A stretch of DNA of 64,000 nucleotides. Origin: Lachnospiraceae bacterium. GTDB lineage: Bacteria > Bacillota > Clostridia > Lachnospirales > Lachnospiraceae. Below are positions 1-8,727 of this stretch, in pieces. The position numbers were made by a program, and so were the translations under genes. The notes beneath the pieces are model-generated. The model had not been told where the DNA came from and made no database searches. It was given only the letters and a program-made list of their open reading frames with translations. The stretch spans positions 62,001 through 126,000 of the forward strand of contig CAJTGB010000007.1 in assembly GCA_910575835.1 (NCBI GenBank), read 5' to 3'. The stretch's first letter is position 1. Each line of letters starts with the position of its first letter.

Positions 1-287
1 GTTTTACAGGAAGTTGTATAGTTATTGCTTTATTGTTATTAACTGTGATACAATGTATAGTAATAGGTACACGATCGCAAAACCTGACGGGGAAGATCAT
101 AGGCTGCGGAGTAGGAGGGCTGATCGGCTTCCAGAGTTTTATCAACATTGGAGTGGCGACTCAGATCCTTCCGAACACAGGAGTTCCGTTACCGTTTGTC
201 AGTTATGGGCTGACTTCGCTTGTGAGTCTGTATATCGGGATCGGACTGGTCTTAAACGTCGGGTTACAACCGAAAAAATATCAATAG
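1..287 (+). CDS. rodA: Rod-shape SEDS protein RodA (FtsW/RodA/SpoVE family), C-terminal part
   Basis: The reading frame is open at the window edge and ends at 287, so only about 95 C-terminal residues are present. They contain the SEDS-family signature NTGVPLPFVSYG followed by a last membrane helix and a short cytoplasmic tail ending KKYQ. SEDS proteins are peptidoglycan glycosyltransferases of the cytoplasmic membrane that work with class B penicillin-binding proteins. I choose RodA over FtsW or SpoVE because the next gene is mgsA, a neighbour of rodA in many Clostridia. The missing N-terminal part means this choice cannot be confirmed here. Confidence 0.85.
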   Translation, partial: FTGSCIVIALLLLTVIQCIVIGTRSQNLTGKIIGCGVGGLIGFQSFINIGVATQILPNTGVPLPFVSYGLTSLVSLYIGIGLVLNVGLQPKKYQ

Positions 288-300
288 AGGAGGGAGCAGC

Positions 301-696
301 ATGAACATAGGGCTGATTGCTCATGATTCTAAGAAGACCCTGATGCAGAATTTTTGTATTGCTTACAGGGGGATCCTGAGCAAACACAATTTATATGCGA
401 CCGGTACTACCGGACGCCTGATCGAAGAGGTTACTAATCTGAATGTGCACAAGTATCTTGCGGGTCCGTTGGGGGGAAAGCAGCAGCTTGGCGCCCAGAT
501 TGCACAGAATGATATCGACGCACTGATCTTTTTGAGGGAACCGACGAATCCCAAGCCTCACGAACCGGATGTGAACGACGTGATCCGGCTTTGTGATATG
601 TATAATATTCCGATGGCTACCAATCTTGCCACCGCGGAATTGATCGTTTTAGCAATTGACAGAGGAGATCTTGACTGGCGTGAGATGTATAGATAG
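301..696 (+). CDS. mgsA: Methylglyoxal synthase
   Basis: A 131-residue protein of normal family length. MgsA converts dihydroxyacetone phosphate to methylglyoxal and phosphate, a bypass that relieves phosphorylated-sugar stress. The visible features are the N-terminal IGLIAHDSKK phosphate-loop region, TGTTGRL, and GPLGGKQQLGAQIA followed by DALIFLREP, all typical of the family including the catalytic Asp segment. A GGAGGGAG ribosome site lies just upstream of ATG 301. It starts 13 bases after rodA, so the two are probably co-transcribed. Its last 17 bases overlap the preferred start of the next gene. Confidence 0.95.
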   Translation: MNIGLIAHDSKKTLMQNFCIAYRGILSKHNLYATGTTGRLIEEVTNLNVHKYLAGPLGGKQQLGAQIAQNDIDALIFLREPTNPKPHEPDVNDVIRLCDMYNIPMATNLATAELIVLAIDRGDLDWREMYR

Positions 697-1663
697 ATTT
701 AATCGGCTGACGGCCGTTATTATGATCGTTTTTCTCTGCGGCATATCCTTAGCGGGATGCAAAGAGAAAGAGGAAGTGACGGCTGCTTATGAGACGGAGA
801 ATTATAACAAGGATATATACAGAGGGGGATTGTTCGCAGATAACCTGTGCGTTTCCTCCGGCGACGTAGCACTTATGGGGGCGCCGGACACTTCGGTCAT
901 GCGTGCCTCTGCGCTTTTTGATTTGGAGGGGCAGAAGGTCGATTTTGCCCATAATATTTTTGAACAGTTGTATCCTGCAAGCACGACGAAGACTATGACG
1001 GCGCTGCTTGCGATTAAGAATGCAGATTTATCCGCTATGGTAACGGTATCCGCCAATGCGGACTCCAGGAGCTTTGCAATGGATGAGACGACCTGCGGGA
1101 TACGGGCGGGAGACCAGGTATCTATGCTTGATCTGCTGCGCGGTCTGATGATGGTATCGGGGAATGACGCGGCGGTGGCTATCGCTGAGCATATAGCCGG
1201 AAGCACGGAAGCATTTGCCCAGATGATGAATGACGAGGCTGCAAGACTGATGGCAACGAGGACGCATTTTGTCAATCCTCATGGGCTGCATGATATCAAC
1301 CATTATACGACGGCATATGATCTGTATTTGATTTTTAATGAATGTATAAAATATGATGAATTTATAGATATTATCAGTACCAACCAATACAGCGCTCAGA
1401 TTACCGGGGCGGACGGCGCCGTTCGTCAGGAAGACTGGGAGCAGACGAATTTTTATGCAGCAGGAATGGCTGAGCAGCCCCGGGATGCGGTGATCATCGG
1501 CGGAAAGACCGGTACGACTACACCGGCCGGCAACTGTCTGATCTTGCTTGAGAACAGTGCACAGGGAAGACCATATATATCTGTTATTATGGGTGCGGAT
1601 ACAAAATCACTGCTTTATCAGAATATGACCGCTCTGATCAATGGGATACCGGCAAATGAATAA
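680..1663 (+). CDS. D-alanyl-D-alanine carboxypeptidase lipoprotein (peptidase S11)
   Basis: This is a penicillin-binding-protein-5-like DD-carboxypeptidase that trims the terminal D-Ala of peptidoglycan stems outside the membrane. All three active-site motifs are present: STTK (about residues 101-104), SGN (160-162) and KTG (276-278). The N-terminus is a lipoprotein signal with lipobox LAGC (Cys27), so it is probably lipid-anchored; the C-terminal PBP5 anchor domain is absent. I place the start at GTG 680, about 12 bases after AGAGGAG inside the end of mgsA. TTG 671 and TTG 656 are in-frame alternatives. Overlap with mgsA suggests translational coupling. A strong terminator follows. Confidence 0.88.
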   Translation: MRCIDRFNRLTAVIMIVFLCGISLAGCKEKEEVTAAYETENYNKDIYRGGLFADNLCVSSGDVALMGAPDTSVMRASALFDLEGQKVDFAHNIFEQLYPASTTKTMTALLAIKNADLSAMVTVSANADSRSFAMDETTCGIRAGDQVSMLDLLRGLMMVSGNDAAVAIAEHIAGSTEAFAQMMNDEAARLMATRTHFVNPHGLHDINHYTTAYDLYLIFNECIKYDEFIDIISTNQYSAQITGADGAVRQEDWEQTNFYAAGMAEQPRDAVIIGGKTGTTTPAGNCLILLENSAQGRPYISVIMGADTKSLLYQNMTALINGIPANE

Positions 1664-1670
1664 TATATCA

Positions 1671-1703
1671 GAGGGGTATCTTAAGCCAGATACCCCTCTT
1701 GTT
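1671..1703 (+). terminator. Rho-independent terminator after the DD-carboxypeptidase gene
   Basis: GAGGGGTATC and GATACCCCTC form a perfect 10-bp stem (1671-1680 with 1689-1698), followed by TTGTTCTT. It lies 8 bases after the stop codon and ends the rodA-mgsA-carboxypeptidase unit. It may also serve the convergent DUF378 gene. Confidence 0.9.
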
Positions 1704-1716
1704 CTTAAGAGCTGTC

Positions 1717-1914
1717 TTAAGAAGAACGGATTCTTCCGTACATACTGATGAGATAAAGGCCGCACAGCCCCACAAGCGTATAGATTATGCGGGAAAGCCA
1801 TGATAGATTACCAAAAAGAAAGGCGACCAGGTCAAATCGGAATATTCCTACCAGAAGCCAGTTGATTGCACCTATGATCACAATTGTTAAAGTTGTATTG
1901 TCAGACCATTTCAT
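1717..1914 (-). CDS. DUF378 family small membrane protein
   Basis: A 65-residue protein with two hydrophobic segments and the DUF378 pattern: INWLLVGIFRFDLVAFLFG in the first half, and an IIYTLVGLCGLYLI helix in the second. The function of DUF378 proteins is unknown. ATG 1914 is preferred because AAGGGAGGA lies at ideal distance before it; a longer reading reaches back to 1944 but would place the start ahead of the ribosome site. It is a single leftward gene between two rightward units. Confidence 0.85.
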   Translation of the reverse strand: MKWSDNTTLTIVIIGAINWLLVGIFRFDLVAFLFGNLSWLSRIIYTLVGLCGLYLISMYGRIRSS

Positions 1915-1999
1915 GTGAGTTCCTCCCTTCTTAATGTGCTGCATTTAGTATGGCTTTTACATGAATGGATTATGCATATAGAAGGAGAGATTCCGCGGG

Positions 2000-2959
2000 A
2001 TGAGTGCAGAACTGCCGTATTATCCGTATTCAGAATATTTAAAACATAAATATGGAGAGAAAGTATACAAGCTTCCGGTGAATCTGCCTGTAAGCTGCCC
2101 TAACAGGGAGCTGGGAAGGGGATGCGCTTACTGTTCCGAGCTTGGAACCGGTTTTGAAGCGATAGACAGCGTTGTTCCTGTAAGAGAACAGTTAGAGCAG
2201 ACGCGTCCGCGTATTGAACAGAAATATCATGCTTATAAATTTATCGCATATTTTCAGAATTATACCAATACTTTTCTTGCCTTAGACAGATTCGCTTCTT
2301 ATATGGAAGAAGCGGCTAAGCTTCCCTATATCGCGGAGATCGCGGTATCAACGCGTCCAGACTGCATCGCCGATGAATATCTGGATGTTCTTGAACGTCT
2401 TAGCCGGCAGTACGGCAAGAATATCACCGTTGAGCTTGGACTCCAGACGGTCAATTACCGCACGCTTGAACGGATGAACCGGGGACATACGCTGGCAGAA
2501 TTCATTGACGCGGTTCTTGCCGTACACAAGTATGGCTTTGAATTGTGCGCGCATGTAATATTGAATCTTCCGGGAGATCAGATTGCCGATGCCGCCGAGA
2601 CCGCTAAGGTGCTGTCTTCTCTGAAGATACAGACGGTGAAGGCTCATTCCCTGTATATCGCGAAAGACACTCCTCTGTGCGATGCTTATGAAGAGGGCCG
2701 GATTGGCATCTGTTCTAAGGAAGAATATCTGGAGAGGCTGTCGGTATTTCTGGAATATCTGGATCCGGGCATTGCTGTTGAACGGCTTTTTAGCCGTGTT
2801 CCTAAAAAGGACTCCGCCTTTTGCAATTGGGGATACAGTTGGTGGAAGCTGCGGGATGAACTGTTGGAGCTTATGAATAGGAATCAAAGTTATCAGGGGA
2901 AGAGATTCCGGTATCTGAATGGATCGGCGCTTCGGCGGGCGGGATTGGTGGATCGTTGA
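2000..2959 (+). CDS. TIGR01212 (YhcC-like) radical SAM protein
   Basis: A 319-residue radical SAM enzyme. The [4Fe-4S] cysteines are Cys33, Cys42 and Cys45 (CPNRELGRGCAYC), with the wider first spacing typical of the YhcC/TIGR01212 group rather than CxxxCxxC. The sequences VELGLQTVN and HVILNLPGD match the radical SAM barrel. The substrate of this family is not firmly established. A GAAGGAGAG ribosome site precedes ATG 2000. The adaptor gene follows after 15 bases, so the two probably share a transcript. Confidence 0.88.
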   Translation: MSAELPYYPYSEYLKHKYGEKVYKLPVNLPVSCPNRELGRGCAYCSELGTGFEAIDSVVPVREQLEQTRPRIEQKYHAYKFIAYFQNYTNTFLALDRFASYMEEAAKLPYIAEIAVSTRPDCIADEYLDVLERLSRQYGKNITVELGLQTVNYRTLERMNRGHTLAEFIDAVLAVHKYGFELCAHVILNLPGDQIADAAETAKVLSSLKIQTVKAHSLYIAKDTPLCDAYEEGRIGICSKEEYLERLSVFLEYLDPGIAVERLFSRVPKKDSAFCNWGYSWWKLRDELLELMNRNQSYQGKRFRYLNGSALRRAGLVDR

Positions 2960-2974
2960 CAAGGAGGTACTCAT

Positions 2975-4351
2975 TTGGCAGATAATAATCCCACAAGTAT
3001 ACAGGCTTATCAAAAAAAATGGCATATGAATATCGGCGTGGTGATCTTTGGTATCATCTTTGTCTATCTGGCAGTTACCGTGTTGATGTATCTGACGGAA
3101 AACCATATCTCGGCATATGAGGTGCGGGAAGGTTCTATCCTGAGGGATAATGCCTATACCGGGTTCATTCTGAGGGATGAGGTCGTTATACCGGCGGAAG
3201 CGGACGGTTATGTGAATTATTATGCGCTGGGAAGCAGCAAGGCGGGAGCGAAGACCAAGGTATATACGCTGTCTGACCGGGAGCTCGTATTCACAGATAC
3301 TTCTTCCGAAGAAGCCCAGAAGCTTACGGCGGAAGAGCAGGCGGCGCTGATGGTGAAGATCCAGGCGTTCAGCAAGAATTTTCAGGAGGGGCAGTTCGGG
3401 GATGTCTATACTCTGAAAGACTATATGACCAGTGTCTTAGACAGCCGTTCAAGTCAGAACCGTCAGGCGCAGTTAGACGCGATGGCTGGGCAGGAAGGGA
3501 GCGGTCTTCAGATCTATTCCGCCGCATCCGACGGGATCATCGTATATTCCACGGACGGATATGAAGATTTTACGGTCAATGATATCACGGAAGAGATCTT
3601 CGTGAGAAATAATTACACAAAAAAGGAACTGAAGGACAATGCGAAGGTACAGACGGGCGATCCGGTCTATAAGCTGATCCGGGACGACAGCTGGTCCATT
3701 GTCATCCCTCTGGATAAGGAGATCATCAAGGAGATGGCGGATCTGAAAAGCGTAAGGATCAGATTTGCCAAGGATCATGAGACTGCGGTGGCAGGTTTTT
3801 CCATACATACTGCAGGAGATATGCATCTGGGGGTATTGACGCTGAGCAGTTCTATGATCCGCTATGCGGAAGAACGGTATCTGGATCTGGAATTGATCCT
3901 GGAGGATGAATCGGGGCTTAAGATTCCCAAATCTTCGGTTACAGACAAGAAGTTCTATATCATTCAGGAGGATTATCTTACGCAGGGAGGGAATACGAAA
4001 GAGACCGGGGTATTGGTAGAGAGCGGGAAGGAGAACCCGGAGTTTAGGAAGGTTAATGTCTACGACAGAGATCAGGAATCCGGTATGGTATATCTGAACA
4101 CGGACGCGTTTGACGAGGATACGATCCTGGTGAAGCCTGACTCTCAGGATACATGTGTATTAAATAAGACAAAAAGTATAAAAGGCGTGTACAATATCAA
4201 CAAAGGTTATGCCGTCTTCAAGCAGGTTCATATCCTGTGCGAAAGCGACGACTATTATATCGTTGAGTCTGGTAGCGATTACGGACTGTCGAATTACGAC
4301 CATATCGCTCTGAACGGGGAGAATGTGAAAGAAAATGATGTGGTATTCTAA
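2975..4351 (+). CDS. HlyD-family membrane-fusion/adaptor-like protein
   Basis: A 458-residue protein with one N-terminal membrane helix (about residues 19-41) and a large extracellular part. It resembles the HlyD/membrane-fusion group found next to yggS and sepF in Clostridia: IPAEADGYVNYY and ASDGIIVYSTDGYE look like paired halves of a lipoyl/barrel-sandwich fold. No transporter gene is next to it, and its position before the division gene sepF hints at an envelope or division role, which is inference. The start is TTG 2975, preceded by AAGGAGG at 2961-2967. Confidence 0.75.
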   Translation: MADNNPTSIQAYQKKWHMNIGVVIFGIIFVYLAVTVLMYLTENHISAYEVREGSILRDNAYTGFILRDEVVIPAEADGYVNYYALGSSKAGAKTKVYTLSDRELVFTDTSSEEAQKLTAEEQAALMVKIQAFSKNFQEGQFGDVYTLKDYMTSVLDSRSSQNRQAQLDAMAGQEGSGLQIYSAASDGIIVYSTDGYEDFTVNDITEEIFVRNNYTKKELKDNAKVQTGDPVYKLIRDDSWSIVIPLDKEIIKEMADLKSVRIRFAKDHETAVAGFSIHTAGDMHLGVLTLSSSMIRYAEERYLDLELILEDESGLKIPKSSVTDKKFYIIQEDYLTQGGNTKETGVLVESGKENPEFRKVNVYDRDQESGMVYLNTDAFDEDTILVKPDSQDTCVLNKTKSIKGVYNINKGYAVFKQVHILCESDDYYIVESGSDYGLSNYDHIALNGENVKENDVVF

Positions 4352-4366
4352 AAGGAGTGAGAGATA

Positions 4367-5062
4367 ATGCTAAAAGAAAATCTTGCGTTTGTTGAGAACC
4401 AGATACAGGAGGCTTGCCGGCGTTCCGGCCGGGCAAGAGACGAGGTGACGCTGATCGCGGTCAGCAAGACTAAGCCTGTCAGCGATCTGATGGAAGCCTA
4501 CGGCCTCGGCGTGCGGGTGTTCGGCGAGAACAAGGTTCAGGAGCTTGCCGATAAGTACGAGGCGATGCCTAAGGATATCCGCTGGCATATGATCGGGCAT
4601 CTTCAGAGAAATAAAGTAAAATATATTATCGATAAGGTCGATCTGATTCATTCCGTTGATTCTATCAGGCTTGCCGAGACCATTGAGAAGGAAGCGGCAA
4701 AGCACAATATCACTGTAAACATTCTGATCGAAGTGAATGTGGCGGGAGAAGAGAGCAAATTCGGCCTGGCGCCGGAAGATGTGCCGGAATTCGTCCTGGA
4801 GGTGGCAAAATTCAGGCATATACGGGTTATGGGACTGATGACGATCGCCCCGTTTGTGGAGGATTCGGAAGAAAATCGTTGTATTTTTCAGCTCTTACGA
4901 AAATTATCTGTTGACATTGAAGCGAAAAACGTTGATAATATTACTATGCGTATTCTGTCTATGGGGATGACGAACGATTATACTGTCGCCGTGGAAGAGG
5001 GCGCAACCATGGTTCGGGTAGGAACCGGAATTTTCGGTGCACGGGATTATGCGAATCTGTAA
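4367..5062 (+). CDS. yggS: YggS/PLPBP-family pyridoxal phosphate homeostasis protein
   Basis: A 231-residue, single-domain PLP-binding TIM-barrel protein. Lys34 in AVSKTKP is the PLP lysine; FGENKVQEL, WHMIGHLQRNK and LSMGMTNDY are the family motifs for phosphate and cofactor binding. The family buffers free PLP and has no known catalytic activity. It begins 15 bases after the adaptor gene with AAAGGAGTGAG before ATG. The yggS-sepF-ylmH-lspA order is the classic Firmicutes division cluster (ylmE-ylmF-ylmH in Bacillus). Confidence 0.95.
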   Translation: MLKENLAFVENQIQEACRRSGRARDEVTLIAVSKTKPVSDLMEAYGLGVRVFGENKVQELADKYEAMPKDIRWHMIGHLQRNKVKYIIDKVDLIHSVDSIRLAETIEKEAAKHNITVNILIEVNVAGEESKFGLAPEDVPEFVLEVAKFRHIRVMGLMTIAPFVEDSEENRCIFQLLRKLSVDIEAKNVDNITMRILSMGMTNDYTVAVEEGATMVRVGTGIFGARDYANL

Positions 5063-5184
5063 TACGATGCGCCAGGGGGTTTATCTGAATTATCTGAGCA
5101 GCAATATGCTAGTGTGCTGTACCATTCATTGTCAGCCCAAATATATTGTCAGCAGTATAACAGAAGATAGGAGTATTTTTTAAT

Positions 5185-5745
5185 ATGGGTGTATTAGATA
5201 AATTTTTAGATATCATGCGATTAAGTGATGACGACGAATACGAGGACGACGATTTCTTCGATGATGATTATGAAGATGATTACGAAGAGAAGCCGAAGAA
5301 GGGGCTGTTCCGCCGCGGGAAGAAGGATTCCTACGATGATGAGGACGATGATTATGACTATGATTATGAACCGCCGGCTAAGTCAAGGTCTTCCCGTTCT
5401 AACAACAAGGTAACTCCGATGCGTCAGCCGCAAGCCAGACGGAATAACGGCGTAAGTATGGAAGTCTGTGTTATCAGGCCGAATTCTGTGGAGGATGCGC
5501 GTGAGATCACGGAGACTCTGCTTAACGGACGCACGGTCATTTTGAATCTGGAAGGGATGGATCTTGAGATCGCGCAGCGTATCATAGACTTTACGTCGGG
5601 TGCGGCGTATGCGATCAGCGGTAACCTGCAGAAGATATCCAATTACATATTCCTTGTCACACCTACGAATGTGGATATATCCGGTGACCTTCAAGATCTG
5701 CTGAATACTTCGTTCGACGCGTCTTCTATGCGTTCCAGGTTTTAG
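5185..5745 (+). CDS. sepF: Cell division protein SepF
   Basis: A 186-residue SepF. The N-terminal amphipathic segment (MGVLDKFLDIMRL) would bind the membrane. A long acidic linker rich in Asp, Glu and Tyr (about residues 13-60) follows. The C-terminal SepF core (about 90-175) contains ILNLEGMD and RIIDFTSGAAYAISG. SepF tethers FtsZ to the membrane and shapes the Z-ring. The linker is unusually acidic, with a near-repetitive GAT/GAC codon run. A 122-base gap separates it from yggS; I see no convincing promoter there. ylmH follows after 3 bases. Confidence 0.95.
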   Translation: MGVLDKFLDIMRLSDDDEYEDDDFFDDDYEDDYEEKPKKGLFRRGKKDSYDDEDDDYDYDYEPPAKSRSSRSNNKVTPMRQPQARRNNGVSMEVCVIRPNSVEDAREITETLLNGRTVILNLEGMDLEIAQRIIDFTSGAAYAISGNLQKISNYIFLVTPTNVDISGDLQDLLNTSFDASSMRSRF

Positions 5746-5748
5746 ATT

Positions 5749-6504
5749 ATGAACAAAGAAGAGACATTATTACAGAAGAGGCTGCTGGAACTGTCCCGGA
5801 CTGCTTATATGCGGGGGATCGTTACTTTCAGCGATTTTCTCAATTTGAATGAACTGAATATCTTACATACCACTCCGAAGAATCTCCTGCAGTCACCCTA
5901 TGAGACTTCTGGCGGGTATGGCCTAGCGGAGCGTCAGATGGTTGCTTTTCTACCTGATGCTCTTTATTATGCGTTCCAATATCCATTCCGAATCCTTGAG
6001 ATACAACCGCTGAACAGACGTTTTTCTGAGGAGCTGGGGCACCGTGATTATCTCGGGGCGGTCATGAATCTGGGAATTGAGCGGTGCAAGCTTGGAGATA
6101 TTATGATTGACGGAGAAAAAGCCCTGTTGTTTGTAAGGGAAGAACTGGCAGATTATGTCATAGAGAATCTGACGCGGATTAAGCATACTTCTGTTCAGGT
6201 TCATACAGCGCCAGAGCTTGCCGCCTCGTATGAGCCAAGATACGAGGAACTAAAAGGCACTGTCGCGTCTGTCCGGTTAGATTCGGTGCTTTCACTGGCT
6301 TACCCTCTGTCAAGAAGCAAGCTGACAGCCTATATTGAGGGCGGAAGAGTATTTGTCAATGGGAAACTGATCACCAGCAACGGTTACCGCTTAAAAGAAG
6401 GCGATATTATCTCCGTGAGGAAGATGGGACGTATCGTATATGACGGGGTATTGTCTGAGACGAAGAAGGGACGGTATCTGGCGGCTATTCGAAGGTATCT
6501 GTAG
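5749..6504 (+). CDS. ylmH: YlmH-family S4-domain RNA-binding protein
   Basis: A 251-residue protein with the YlmH layout: an N-terminal domain (about 1-170) with FLNLNELNIL and GYGLAERQMVAFLPD, then an S4 RNA-binding domain (about 180-245) containing RLDSVLSLAYPLSRSK and GRVFVNGKLITSNGYRLKEGD. YlmH proteins bind RNA, and the Bacillus relative has been linked to rescue of obstructed ribosomes. It starts 3 bases after the sepF stop. Confidence 0.92.
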   Translation: MNKEETLLQKRLLELSRTAYMRGIVTFSDFLNLNELNILHTTPKNLLQSPYETSGGYGLAERQMVAFLPDALYYAFQYPFRILEIQPLNRRFSEELGHRDYLGAVMNLGIERCKLGDIMIDGEKALLFVREELADYVIENLTRIKHTSVQVHTAPELAASYEPRYEELKGTVASVRLDSVLSLAYPLSRSKLTAYIEGGRVFVNGKLITSNGYRLKEGDIISVRKMGRIVYDGVLSETKKGRYLAAIRRYL

Positions 6505-6543
6505 AAGATTCCGGCAAAATGCAGAGAAAGGACAGATAAGAAT

Positions 6544-7071
6544 ATGGAAAATAAAAATATCAGAATTCAGAACAGCAGCCGTTATATTCATTATCTGGCG
6601 GCAATCGTCGGCGCTGCCGTACTTATATTCCTGGATCAGTTCACGAAGCATCTCGTACTGGACAGGCTGAAGGGCCAGCCGCCGTTCATTATATGGGAGG
6701 GCGTCTTTCAATTAGAGTACCTGGAGAACCGGGGCGCTGCCTTTGGTCTGTTCCAGAATCAGAGGATATTCTTTTTTGCCTGTGTATTTATCATCAGCAT
6801 TGCGATCCTGTGGTTCTATCACAGGACGCCTATGGATCAAAGATATCTTCCTTTGAGGTTATGCGCTGTCTTCATCATGGCCGGGGCATGGGGGAACTGC
6901 ATCGACCGGATCACGCTGAATTATGTGGTGGATTTCTTGTATTTTAAATTGATTGATTTCCCTATATTTAACGTTGCGGACATCTATGTCACGGTCGCTA
7001 CCTTTGCTTTGGCGCTCTTCATTTGTTTCTATTATAAGGAGGATGAGCTTGAAAGAATTCTACGTCACTGA
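6544..7071 (+). CDS. lspA: Signal peptidase II (lipoprotein signal peptidase)
   Basis: A 175-residue aspartyl peptidase of the membrane that removes signal peptides from diacylated prolipoproteins. Four membrane helices are visible. The catalytic Asp pair is in YVVDF (Asp130) and FNVADIYVT (Asp146), with the supporting motifs LENRGAAFGLF and WGNCIDR. The start at ATG 6544 follows GAGAAAGGAC. Its substrates in this window would include the DD-carboxypeptidase, the thiamine-precursor binding protein and the two solute-binding lipoproteins. It overlaps the start of the next gene. Confidence 0.97.
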   Translation: MENKNIRIQNSSRYIHYLAAIVGAAVLIFLDQFTKHLVLDRLKGQPPFIIWEGVFQLEYLENRGAAFGLFQNQRIFFFACVFIISIAILWFYHRTPMDQRYLPLRLCAVFIMAGAWGNCIDRITLNYVVDFLYFKLIDFPIFNVADIYVTVATFALALFICFYYKEDELERILRH

Positions 7072-7990
7072 GAACCTGGCAAAAGAGCGGGTTGACCAAT
7101 ATTTGTCAGAAATGCTTGAAGGCTGTACCAGATCCTATATCCAGAAGTTGATTAAGGAAGACCTGGTCTGTGTAAACCAATCCCCTGTAAAGGCGAGCTG
7201 CAGGCTCCTGCCGGGAGATCTGGTGACGGTAACGGTCCCGGAGATCAAAGAACCGGACATCGTTCCGGAAGAGATCGCACTCGATATCCTGTATGAGGAT
7301 TCGGATATTATCATTGTCAACAAGCCCAAACAAATGGTGGTGCATCCGGCTGCCGGACATTACAGCGGGACATTGGTCAACGCGTTAATGTATCACTGCC
7401 GGGAGGAATTGTCAGGAATCAACGGCATGATGCGTCCCGGAATCGTGCACCGGATCGATATGGATACCACAGGCTCCCTGGTGGCCTGCAAGAATGATCT
7501 TGCACACCAAAGCCTGGCAGAACAGTTGAAGGTGCACTCTATTAAGCGGGTCTATGCGGCAATCGTACATGGGATCGTCAGGGATGACAGCGGCACCGTC
7601 GACGCCCCGATCGGAAGGCACCCTGTCGACCGCAAGAAGATGAGTATCCATGCCAGGAACGGGAAAAGGGCTGTGACTCACTACAGAGTCATACAGAGAC
7701 TACAAGGCGAGAGCGCACGTGCTGCAGGATGCCCGGACGGATTCACTTACCTGGAATGTGAACTGGAGACAGGGCGTACACACCAGATCCGGGTGCATAT
7801 GGCCAGTATCGGACATCCTCTTTTGGGCGATATGGTCTACGGACCGCGCAGATGTCCATTCCCCAAGCTTCAGGGCCAGACCCTTCATGCGAAGACTCTG
7901 GGACTGATCCATCCCAGGACCGGAGTATATCTGGAGACAGAAGCGCCTTTGCCGGAGTATTTTCTTCAGCTATTGGATAGATTACAGTAA
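7049..7990 (+). CDS. RluD-family large-subunit pseudouridine synthase
   Basis: A 313-residue RNA pseudouridine synthase: an N-terminal S4 domain (about 10-75) followed by the RluA/RluD catalytic domain with GIVHRIDMDTTG, in which Asp137 is the catalytic residue, and the LECELETGRTHQIRVHMA motif. It isomerises uridines in 23S rRNA. I choose TTG 7049 because AAGGAGG (7036-7042) sits six bases before it; ATG 7043 touches the ribosome site. The start lies within lspA, so the two are translationally coupled, as in many Firmicutes. Confidence 0.93.
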   Translation: MKEFYVTENLAKERVDQYLSEMLEGCTRSYIQKLIKEDLVCVNQSPVKASCRLLPGDLVTVTVPEIKEPDIVPEEIALDILYEDSDIIIVNKPKQMVVHPAAGHYSGTLVNALMYHCREELSGINGMMRPGIVHRIDMDTTGSLVACKNDLAHQSLAEQLKVHSIKRVYAAIVHGIVRDDSGTVDAPIGRHPVDRKKMSIHARNGKRAVTHYRVIQRLQGESARAAGCPDGFTYLECELETGRTHQIRVHMASIGHPLLGDMVYGPRRCPFPKLQGQTLHAKTLGLIHPRTGVYLETEAPLPEYFLQLLDRLQ

Positions 7991-8080
7991 TTTTATTTGT
8001 AAAATTTTCGAAAATTCTATACAATTCCAATGAATTATTATATAATATATACATCAACAATGAATAGGAGTGTGATTTGC

Positions 8081-8725
8081 ATGGCAAAAACGAATACAAT
8101 TATCACGATAGGCAGGCAGTATGGAAGCGCCGGCAGAGAGATTGGCTATAAAGTTGCAGCAGATCTGGATATTAAATTATATGATAAGGAGATGCTTGAC
8201 CGTGCTGCCAAAGAGAGCGGTATCTGTCAGGAATTATTCGAGACGCATGACGAGAAGCCTACCAACAGCTTCCTCTATTCCCTTGTGATGGACACATATT
8301 CTCTGGGATATACTTCCGGGAGCTATACCGATATGCCGATCAACCATAAGGTATTCCTAGCTCAGTTTGACGCGATTAAGAAGATTGCGGATGAAGGGCC
8401 CTGTATTCTGGTAGGCCGGTGTGCCGATTATGCGTTGGAGGAATATGACAATGTGATCCGTCTGTTCATCCATGCCGATATGGATGCAAGGATCAGACGG
8501 ATCGCAAGGATCTATGACCTCACAGATGCGAAAGCCAAAGACCTGATCGTAAAGACCGATAAAAAGCGGGCAAGCTACTATAATTACTACAGCAACAAGA
8601 AGTGGGGCGCAGCAGAGAGCTACGACTTCTGCCTGAACAGTTCGATGCTTGGAATCGAGGGTACGGCCGACGCGATCAAGGAGTTGGTTGCCCTAAAGGA
8701 AAGCGATACAGAGAAAAAATTATAA
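8081..8725 (+). CDS. Cytidylate kinase-like P-loop protein
   Basis: A 214-residue protein of the cytidylate-kinase-like group (AAA_26). The P-loop region is GRQYGSAGREIG (residues 11-22). Later segments ILVGRCADY and VIRLFIHADMDARIRRI match nucleoside monophosphate kinase folds. It lacks the typical Cmk nucleotide-binding insert, so the substrate is uncertain. ATG 8081 is chosen over an upstream ATG at 8030 because alignment with the family begins there and AGGAG lies about 12 bases upstream. An AT-rich gap before it holds TATATAAT, a possible -10 element. Confidence 0.85.
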   Translation: MAKTNTIITIGRQYGSAGREIGYKVAADLDIKLYDKEMLDRAAKESGICQELFETHDEKPTNSFLYSLVMDTYSLGYTSGSYTDMPINHKVFLAQFDAIKKIADEGPCILVGRCADYALEEYDNVIRLFIHADMDARIRRIARIYDLTDAKAKDLIVKTDKKRASYYNYYSNKKWGAAESYDFCLNSSMLGIEGTADAIKELVALKESDTEKKL

Positions 8726-8727
8726 AG